This document shows positions 1 through 5,015 of a stretch of DNA of 8,416 nt, one piece after another. Numbering within the stretch: position 1 is the stretch's first letter; every line of letters begins with the position of its first letter. Source of the DNA: JAXJQF01 sp036311285 (lineage in GTDB: Bacteria; Pseudomonadota; Gammaproteobacteria; Enterobacterales; Succinivibrionaceae); contig JAXJQF010000094.1 of the NCBI GenBank assembly GCA_036311285.1, forward strand, positions 1 to 8,416, written 5' to 3'. The translations under genes and the position numbers were made by a program. The notes under the pieces are model-generated. The model saw only the letters and a program-made list of their open reading frames with translations, had not been told where the DNA came from and made no database searches.

Positions 1-357
1 ATAACAGATCTAAATATACTATTTACGCAACTTAATTCTCTGGATAATGTCCGTAATAGATTCAAGCTTGAAGGAGAAATGTTAAATAATTATTACGATA
101 TGTTATCCTCATTATGCTTTAAATATTTAAGCAAGCTCTCAAGCTCAAAGAAACTAAGAAAAGAATTTTTAGAAAAAATAGAAGTATATTTCTCTAACGA
201 ACAATATAAAGAATTTAGAAATTACGTTAAAAGAAAACAATTGTTAAATATTACAAATTTCATTAATAGCAAGAATGAACGTGTCAAAACTCTTATTATT
301 TTTGGATTTTACATTCCTCTTTGGAAGAAAAGAAAACATAATTCAAACAAGAATTAG
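1..357 (+). CDS. 3' end of an unrecognised gene, truncated by the window edge
   Basis: The frame is open from the first base to a TAG at 355-357, giving at least 118 codons, so this is most likely the C-terminal part of a longer protein. An internal ATG at 79 has AAGGAG (71-76) only 2 nt upstream, which is too close for good initiation, so I do not favour a separate 92-aa gene. The visible part is rich in Lys, Asn, Leu and Tyr and looks helical (for example around FKYLSKLSSSKKLRKEF). It ends in a short hydrophobic stretch (TLIIFGFYIPLW) followed by a basic tail. Basic tails of this kind occur at the ends of some cell-surface glycosyltransferases, but I see no catalytic motif in this fragment and assign no function. 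An AT-rich 83-bp gap separates it from mtnN, and no clear terminator follows it. Confidence 0.6.
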   Translation: MTDLNILFTQLNSLDNVRNRFKLEGEMLNNYYDMLSSLCFKYLSKLSSSKKLRKEFLEKIEVYFSNEQYKEFRNYVKRKQLLNITNFINSKNERVKTLIIFGFYIPLWKKRKHNSNKN

Positions 358-419
358 TAAAACAATGACATATAGCTATTAAAATAATTATAGTATCCTT
401 TAACGACAACTTTTTTATA

Positions 420-425
420 TATAAA
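420..425 (+). promoter_or_regulatory. Possible -10 element of mtnN
   Basis: TATAAA lies about 15 nt before the mtnN start in an AT-rich gap. The best -35 candidate is TTTAAC (399-404) with a short 15-nt spacer. The match is weak, and the placement close to the start codon implies a very short leader. The Shine-Dalgarno AGGA at 431-434 follows at normal spacing. Confidence 0.25.
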
Positions 426-440
426 TACATAGGAAGTAAT

Positions 441-1142
441 ATGCTTTACGGAATAATCGGTGCGATGCCAGAAGAAGTAGAATCTTTAACAAACATTATG
501 GAAAACAAAGAACAATTCTCATTTAATAACAAAGTTTTCTATAAAGGCACAATAGAAAATAAAAACGTAGTTGTTACATGTAGTGGCATCGGCAAGGTTG
601 CTGCTGCTATAGCAACAACAATTCTAATCAATAGATTTGAATGCGATACAGTAATAAATACTGGTATAGGCGGTGGTTTAAAGAAAAACATTAAAACTTT
701 AGACCTAGTTATTTCTGATGGAGCTGTATACCATGATGTGGATGTAACCGCATTTAATTATAAAATTGGACAATTACCAGGACATGAGCAAATTATCCCA
801 ACAGATAAAAAACTAAAAGATACAGCTGTTGAAATCGCAAATGAAATGGCTAAAAACGACAACTTCACTGTTTACTCAGGGTTAGTTGCAACAGGTGACC
901 AATTTGTCGCAGGTAAAGAAATAAGAGAAAACATTGATAAAAACTTCCCTGAAGCATACGTAACCGAAATGGAAGGCTGTGCAATTGCGCAAGTATGTCA
1001 TACCTTTAACATACCATGCCTAATCATTCGTTCAATTTCCGACAACGCAAATGGAGAAGCTGCAATTTCTTTTGATGAAATGCTTCCATTAAGTGTTAAG
1101 CGTTCACAAGAAATAACATGTAAGCTTTTACAAAAATTGTAA
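441..1142 (+). CDS. mtnN: 5'-methylthioadenosine/S-adenosylhomocysteine nucleosidase
   Basis: This cytosolic enzyme hydrolyses methylthioadenosine and S-adenosylhomocysteine to adenine plus the thio-sugar. It removes inhibitory by-products of SAM use and supplies S-ribosylhomocysteine for recycling or AI-2 formation. The 233-aa length matches the E. coli enzyme (232 aa), and similarity runs end to end. Visible marks are the N-terminal GIIGAMPEE with the catalytic-site Glu12, SGIGKVAAA (48-56), NTGIGGGL (73-80), YHDVDVTAF (97-105), the ribose-binding TEMEG (175-179, Glu178 matching E. coli Glu174), and SISDNA (198-203), whose Asp201 corresponds to the catalytic Asp197. All key residues are present, so it should be active. 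AGGA at 431-434 lies 6 nt from the ATG and fixes the start. A strong terminator follows at once, so it is probably mainly monocistronic. In E. coli, btuF is also beside mtnN, which supports the identity of the downstream gene. Confidence 0.97.
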   Translation: MLYGIIGAMPEEVESLTNIMENKEQFSFNNKVFYKGTIENKNVVVTCSGIGKVAAAIATTILINRFECDTVINTGIGGGLKKNIKTLDLVISDGAVYHDVDVTAFNYKIGQLPGHEQIIPTDKKLKDTAVEIANEMAKNDNFTVYSGLVATGDQFVAGKEIRENIDKNFPEAYVTEMEGCAIAQVCHTFNIPCLIIRSISDNANGEAAISFDEMLPLSVKRSQEITCKLLQKL

Positions 1143-1157
1143 ATACTAGTAATATTC

Positions 1158-1197
1158 AAAGAGTTTTATTCAAGTAATAAAACTCTTTTTTGTTTTT
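1158..1197 (+). terminator. Intrinsic terminator behind mtnN
   Basis: A perfect 13-bp stem (AAAGAGTTTTATT at 1158-1170 pairing with 1176-1188) encloses the 5-nt loop CAAGT. It runs directly into a T-rich tail (TTTGTTTTT). It lies 15 nt after the mtnN stop and should separate mtnN from the operon that follows. The stem is AU-rich, so some read-through is possible. Confidence 0.88.
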
Positions 1198-1223
1198 AAT
1201 TATCTGCTCGCATATATCATAAT
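1195..1223 (+). promoter_or_regulatory. Possible promoter of the cbiB-like/btuF-like/smrA operon
   Basis: CATAAT (1218-1223) is a 5/6 match to the -10 consensus. A weak -35, TTTAAT (1195-1200), lies 17 bp upstream and overlaps the tail of the mtnN terminator. The presence of a terminator just before makes a promoter here likely, but the exact elements are uncertain. Confidence 0.3.
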
Positions 1224-1245
1224 TTTATATAGATGAGATACACTT

Positions 1246-2262
1246 ATGGAATTACTTTATTCATTTTTGTCTAGTTTAAATATAAACCTAACATTACAAC
1301 AACAAGAAATAATCAATGCCATAGTATCAAGTTCATCTTTTATTGTATTGATAGCAATGCTTGTTGAATGGTTCATACCATTCCCGTACCTACTTAGACT
1401 TAATCGCTTGCTTCCATATTTCTTAGGTTTAAGTAGACGTGTAAATAAACTTTTTTATTCACACCAACAAAAGAAATTTGCAGGAATTCTTTTACCAATC
1501 TTGTTTGTAATACCAATTACAATTGCAATTATTGCACTAAAAACTTTACTACCTTCTACTGCTTTCATAGAATTCTGCATTCTGCTGTTCTTATTTGAAT
1601 CTAAACCGCCTAGAACATATGCCAAAAGAATTACATATCTATTAGAAAAAGAGAAAAACCTAGAAGCAAAAACTATTCTTTCTAATATTGTATTAAGAGT
1701 TACAACTAAACTGAGTAAAATGGGAATAGCAAAAGCAACATGTGAAGCTGTACCATTAAGATTACTGAATAGCTTTTATGTAATAGCTGTTCTTTACGTA
1801 TTGTTCGGTATATATGTAGCCGTTATAGCAAAACTATTTACCCTATTAGCTATGTCCTATAACAACAAACTTGCAATAAACGAAGGCTTTGGTAACTTTA
1901 CCCGTACAGTTTGCCAAGCGTTCTACGTTATTCCTTCAATCATAATGTATTTAACTATTTGTATTCTTCCTGCTCCTAATAAACAATTTTTAAAAGTTGC
2001 CTTAACTCATGCAATGACAACGTGGCCCTCAAAGACCACAGGAATGCTATTAACAGCATTTGCAGTCTTCACTAATATTCAATTAGGTGGTCCTAGATAC
2101 TATATGATTAACTTATATCGATTCCCAACAATTGGTGGTGTTAATCAAGTTGAAACCAAAGACATTAAGAGAATCACCAAGACTACAAGCTTATATATTT
2201 GGGTAACAATGATTGCTATATGCTTAATTGGTTTTGCAATAACTATTTATGATTACACTTAA
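1246..2262 (+). CDS. Degenerate CbiB/CobD-family integral membrane protein
   Basis: This 338-aa multi-pass inner-membrane protein has hydrophobic segments near residues 28-48, 80-102, 105-117, 176-203, 225-242, 264-280 and 316-335. It aligns along its length with CbiB (adenosylcobinamide-phosphate synthase, which attaches the aminopropanol linker to the corrin ring). The clearest landmarks are LSNIVLRVT (145-153, in place of LSWIVGRDT), the segment 196-205 at the NTLDSMVGY site, NIQLGGPRYY (277-286, in place of GIQLGGPNNY) and the C-terminal KDIKRI block (305-310). The conserved polar residues of working CbiB are missing: GRDT is LRVT, the ETVAENTVDG region is CEAVPLRLLN, and the MDDVANYLPAR region (ARMDDVANY) is TVCQAFYVIPS. 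It is therefore probably not a working synthase, although the reading frame is intact and clearly maintained. Its last 14 nt overlap the BtuF-like gene. The Shine-Dalgarno is weak (GAG at 1235-1237). Family membership is fairly secure; the function is unknown, perhaps an accessory role in corrinoid handling. Confidence 0.8.
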   Translation: MELLYSFLSSLNINLTLQQQEIINAIVSSSSFIVLIAMLVEWFIPFPYLLRLNRLLPYFLGLSRRVNKLFYSHQQKKFAGILLPILFVIPITIAIIALKTLLPSTAFIEFCILLFLFESKPPRTYAKRITYLLEKEKNLEAKTILSNIVLRVTTKLSKMGIAKATCEAVPLRLLNSFYVIAVLYVLFGIYVAVIAKLFTLLAMSYNNKLAINEGFGNFTRTVCQAFYVIPSIIMYLTICILPAPNKQFLKVALTHAMTTWPSKTTGMLLTAFAVFTNIQLGGPRYYMINLYRFPTIGGVNQVETKDIKRITKTTSLYIWVTMIAICLIGFAITIYDYT

Positions 2263-3229
2263 AAACAATAAAAGTAACTTAAAAATAATACAAGAAATAA
2301 CAAAGCTAGTAACCAAATCTACAATTATTATTACTAGCTTGTTTATATTTCAAGCTGCAGCAAATAATCCTACAGAAAACTCTTTAGATACTATAGATGT
2401 TAACAATACAGCAATAGAAGATACTCAAAACAATAATAAAACATTAATAAATGCCATTAGTAATAACTTTAAAGTTACTAGTAATTTGAAGATAGTTTCG
2501 CTCTCTCCTGAAATTACTCATATTCTAAAAAAACTTAACTATGAACAGAATATTGTTGCTGTAGACAAAAGCTCTAGCAAGCTAGAACTTTTCAATACCG
2601 TCAATACTAATAATAAAGAAATCCACGTTGTAGCTGACTACTATTCTGTCAATCTCGAAAAGCTCTTGTCTTTGGATTTTGACTATATATTTGTAAATAC
2701 TGAATTTAACTTTAAATTTTTACCCCATCTTGAAAAACTTTTTCCAAATAAGATTATTAAATTTTGTTTTAAAAACATTAATGACATTTCAAAAAACTAT
2801 CAAGAAATAGGAAAGCTTCTGCTTCTTGATAACAAAGGGAAAGAGATTTCTAATTCAATCAATCAATTCACTAATAGCATAAAAAATAAATATCAAAGTT
2901 TTAATACTAAAAATATAGGTATTATCATTTGGAACAAACCTTTGATGGTTGCAGGGAATAAAACCTTTTTAAACGAATATATAAAGCTATGTAATGCTAA
3001 TAATGTTTTTAAAGAGATAGATAGTGGATATCCTCACATCTCTGTTGAAAAAGTATTAACGACCAAATTAGATAAACTAATAAGTATTACTGACTCTAAA
3101 CAACACTTATCAAATTATCTAAAGAATATCACCATTTTTGATAGCAAACTTAAAAACCTAACACTATTAACAGATGATAATTTAAAAAATTATCTACCTT
3201 TGCTTTGTGATAAAATACATTCAAATTAA
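2249..3229 (+). CDS. BtuF-like periplasmic substrate-binding protein
   Basis: This 326-aa protein resembles the vitamin B12-binding protein BtuF (266 aa in E. coli), which delivers cobalamin to BtuCD. A basic N-terminus and hydrophobic stretch (25-38) ending in Ala-Ala-Ala suggest a signal peptide cut after about residue 38. There is no lipobox Cys. An Asn/Thr-rich linker (39-79) precedes the binding fold, which opens with LKIVSLSPEITHIL (80-93). Preserved marks are NLEKL (Glu137) and SVEKVL (Glu267), which match the two BtuF glutamates that dock on BtuC, and Cys248 and Cys320, which match its disulfide. Of the B12-contacting tryptophans, Trp66 aligns with Tyr131, Trp196 with Tyr261 and Trp85 with Asn150, so ligand specificity may differ. 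There is no Shine-Dalgarno; the start lies inside the cbiB-like gene, suggesting translational coupling. The protein is unusually rich in Asn and Lys. No permease or ATPase gene lies in the window. Confidence 0.82.
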   Translation: MITLKNNKSNLKIIQEITKLVTKSTIIITSLFIFQAAANNPTENSLDTIDVNNTAIEDTQNNNKTLINAISNNFKVTSNLKIVSLSPEITHILKKLNYEQNIVAVDKSSSKLELFNTVNTNNKEIHVVADYYSVNLEKLLSLDFDYIFVNTEFNFKFLPHLEKLFPNKIIKFCFKNINDISKNYQEIGKLLLLDNKGKEISNSINQFTNSIKNKYQSFNTKNIGIIIWNKPLMVAGNKTFLNEYIKLCNANNVFKEIDSGYPHISVEKVLTTKLDKLISITDSKQHLSNYLKNITIFDSKLKNLTLLTDDNLKNYLPLLCDKIHSN

Positions 3230-3253
3230 TAACGATATTATTATGCTGATAAT

Positions 3254-3257
3254 AGGA
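3254..3257 (+). promoter_or_regulatory. Ribosome binding site that sets the smrA start
   Basis: AGGA lies 6 nt before the ATG at 3264, an ideal spacing. The upstream in-frame ATGs at 3207 and 3243 lack a comparable site, and 3207 lies inside the preceding gene. The ATG at 3264 is therefore preferred. Confidence 0.7.
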
Positions 3258-3263
3258 ATAGAT

Positions 3264-3920
3264 ATGTATAAAGACAATTATGTAGAAATGTTTGACTTTG
3301 AAGAAGAAGAAAACAACGAATCACTTGAAGAAGAGTTTGTTAAAAATTTTGATGAAGAATTGTCTTTTGCTGATCAAATGAAAGGCATAAAGGTAATGAA
3401 GCAAGATAAAGTTGCTACCGTTACCCCTATCATGGATCCAGAAACATCTGCTCGCAGAAAAAAACATTGCATGGATGAAAAAAAAGAAGAACAGCTAGAT
3501 TTCTTCTCCACTGCAAACATGGATTTTGTGCAACCACATGATGACATTTCATATAAATGCTCAGGACTTCAATATGGAGTTATGAGAAAACTAAAGTCTG
3601 GAGAGTACCTACCTCAAACAGGTGTAGACCTACATCACCACACAATTGAGCAAGCATATAAGAAAGTTAGAAAGCTAATAGTTCATGCATACGAAAATGA
3701 CATCCGCTGTTTACTTATTATTCATGGAAAAGGAGAATTCTCAAAACCGAAGGCTTTATTAAAAAGTTATGTTGCACACTGGCTTCGACAAATGCCCGAA
3801 GTATTAGCATACCACACCGCAATGCCGTATCATGGCGACAAGGGTGCAACATACGTGCTCATCAAAAAAAGCGATGAGGCTAAAGAAAATAATAGAGAGA
3901 GATTTTCCAAAAGAAGATAA
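3264..3920 (+). CDS. smrA: Smr-domain protein, SmrA (YdaL) type
   Basis: From the preferred ATG this is a 218-aa cytosolic protein. The C-terminal half closely follows E. coli SmrA/YdaL (187 aa): GLQYGVMRKLKSGEY (101-115, in place of GLQHGVLDKLRSGKY), LIIHGKGE (151-158), KSYVAHWL (167-174), then AYHTAMPYHGDKGATYV (182-198) and a basic tail ending KRR. Smr domains bind or cut nucleic acids; the related SmrB and MutS2 use a D-L-H motif, and SmrB cleaves mRNA at collided ribosomes. This protein has VDLHHHT at 121-127, where E. coli SmrA has the degenerate LNLLRQP, so the putative catalytic Asp and His are present here. The N-terminus (9-36) is very acidic and longer than in E. coli. The gene sits 34 nt behind the BtuF-like gene and is probably cotranscribed. 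An ATG at 3207 would extend it by 19 residues, but it lacks a ribosome binding site. Subfamily assignment is strong; activity is inferred. Confidence 0.9.
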   Translation: MYKDNYVEMFDFEEEENNESLEEEFVKNFDEELSFADQMKGIKVMKQDKVATVTPIMDPETSARRKKHCMDEKKEEQLDFFSTANMDFVQPHDDISYKCSGLQYGVMRKLKSGEYLPQTGVDLHHHTIEQAYKKVRKLIVHAYENDIRCLLIIHGKGEFSKPKALLKSYVAHWLRQMPEVLAYHTAMPYHGDKGATYVLIKKSDEAKENNRERFSKRR

Positions 3921-3963
3921 TTATAAAATTACCTCTCTCAAACAGCCTATTTAAGCGTTATCA

Positions 3964-4476
3964 CTACACCATAGCGCTTAAGTAGTCTCTAGACTCATTA
4001 ATACAATCTACAATCTTTAGTGTGCACAAATCATAATGTTCTCTAGCAATACTTATCCCTAATTGTTCCTTTTGTGCTTTCAATTGGTTCAATGGAGACA
4101 TATTGTTAACAACATCATAACCTAAGCTACTTTCAAAAGTAGTTAAAGGATCATTTTGTCTAGAAACAGATAGATTTAACAAAGCCCTTGAATCAGTATC
4201 TACCAAATCGTGATAGATAATAGCATTATCGAAATCTTCATCAGTAGCATAAAAACTTCTGATTGGCAACAAATCAAATTTTGCACGTAAATCTTCAGTT
4301 TCTATTTTTACCTTTTCAGGATCTACTACAGAAGTATCATCAGTAACATCTGAAGATAACATTGAAAGAAGCAATGCAAAATGTGCACGGTCACCACTAG
4401 TTATAGCAGTATTTAAACTACTACCTAACTGGAGTTCGTCAACAAGCAAATTTTCTCTAATTCTGCTATCTAACAT
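3964..4476 (-). CDS. Uncharacterised 170-aa protein
   Basis: I do not recognise the family. The 170-aa product is acidic, has no signal peptide or membrane segment, and looks largely helical. An N-terminal helical block (about 13-44, containing RAHFALLLSML at 30-40) is followed by an Asp-rich linker (43-53). A middle block comes next (62-92, with LLPIRSFYATDEDFDNA at 69-85), and then a long amphipathic C-terminal helix (127-168). Two Cys (151 and 158) sit in the last helix, seven residues apart. Even codon use, a defined start and intact length argue for a real cytosolic protein. The ribosome binding site is weak (AGTG just upstream). It is convergent with smrA (43 bp between stops) and is transcribed away from the tRNA gene. 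A short palindrome lies about 56-71 bp upstream of its start. Confidence 0.75.
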   Translation of the reverse strand: MLDSRIRENLLVDELQLGSSLNTAITSGDRAHFALLLSMLSSDVTDDTSVVDPEKVKIETEDLRAKFDLLPIRSFYATDEDFDNAIIYHDLVDTDSRALLNLSVSRQNDPLTTFESSLGYDVVNNMSPLNQLKAQKEQLGISIAREHYDLCTLKIVDCINESRDYLSAMV

Positions 4477-4531
4477 ATCACTGATAATCTTATCTTACAA
4501 AAGTTTGAAATCTCTGTCTGTTTGACCAAAT

Positions 4532-4547
4532 AGTAATCGAAATTACT
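4532..4547. promoter_or_regulatory. Perfect inverted repeat upstream of the 170-aa gene
   Basis: AGTAAT and ATTACT are separated by CGAA. The site is 56 nt from the minus-strand start codon and about 120 nt before the tRNA gene, a position where an operator could act. No known regulator consensus is recognised, and 6-bp arms can arise by chance in AT-rich DNA. Confidence 0.25.
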
Positions 4548-4579
4548 TCTTTCAGTCAGTCTTTGTACTTATAACGACC

Positions 4580-4648
4580 TTTTTTTAAAAAACATTAAAA
4601 AAAAATTAAAAAAAATTTAAAAAACTCTTTTCTTTTAAAAAAAAGATG
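4580..4648 (+). promoter_or_regulatory. Phased A-tracts upstream of tRNA-Tyr (curved DNA / UP-element candidate)
   Basis: A-runs occupy 4587-4592, 4597-4605, 4608-4615 and 4619-4624, and another lies at 4637-4644. The centres of the first four are about 11.5, 10.5 and 10 bp apart, and the fifth is two turns further on. This matches the helical repeat, so the DNA should be intrinsically bent. The run ends just before the tRNA promoter, where A-rich UP elements and curvature commonly stimulate stable-RNA promoters. Confidence 0.55.
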
Positions 4649-4649
4649 T

Positions 4650-4658
4650 TATTATACA
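4650..4658 (+). promoter_or_regulatory. -10 region of the tRNA-Tyr promoter
   Basis: TATTAT (4650-4655) overlaps TATACA (4653-4658), and either could serve as the -10. Transcription would then start near 4662-4666, leaving a leader of only a few nucleotides before the mature tRNA. No convincing -35 is visible (CTTTTC at 4627-4632 is the best placed), which fits reliance on the upstream A-tracts. Confidence 0.45.
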
Positions 4659-4670
4659 TCGCAAAGACGT

Positions 4671-4755
<85 letters not shown>

Positions 4756-4980
4756 TCTCTCTTCATTCTAAACTTTCTAATCAAATTCAATTTTAAAAAC
4801 CAGTTTTTATAATCAAAAATAGACAGCTAGTAAAGTTACTTTTGTTGTTTCAAATATTCAGTTTTAGTTTTTCATATACATTTTTACTTTAAAGTTAAGC
4901 ATTTTTATCTATTGTTTGTACTTTTATCATGTTTTTAACAAAATAAACGCAAAATAAAAAGATATTTCTAATTTATATCC

Positions 4981-4986
4981 TATACT
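4981..4986 (+). promoter_or_regulatory. Possible -10 element of the response-regulator gene
   Basis: TATACT matches the -10 consensus at 5 of 6 positions and would place the start site about 23 nt before the ATG at 5016. There is no recognisable -35 at 16-18 bp, so the assignment is weak. The likely ribosome binding site is AGAG at 5006-5009. Confidence 0.28.
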
Positions 4987-5015
4987 AATAAATATCAATG
5001 TAGATAGAGTAAAGT

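Noticed and set aside
3207..3263. Longer smrA start at ATG 3207 (or 3243)
   Set aside because: Neither ATG has a ribosome binding site, and 3207 lies within the preceding gene. The ATG at 3264 has AGGA at ideal spacing, and the extra 19 residues show no similarity to SmrA.
3895..3939. GAGAGAG...CTCTCTC inverted repeat over the smrA stop codon
   Set aside because: The 31-nt loop and simple-sequence arms make chance likely, and there is no T-tract behind it.
3951..3981. Inverted repeat TTAAGCG/CGCTTAA between the smrA and 170-aa gene stops
   Set aside because: The 17-nt loop and lack of a T-tract on either strand make it a poor terminator, and it overlaps the end of the minus-strand gene.
4795..4808. 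AAAAAC-CA-GTTTTT hairpin after tRNA-Tyr as a terminator
   Set aside because: The stem is almost all A-T and the usable loop is too tight, so it would be very unstable.
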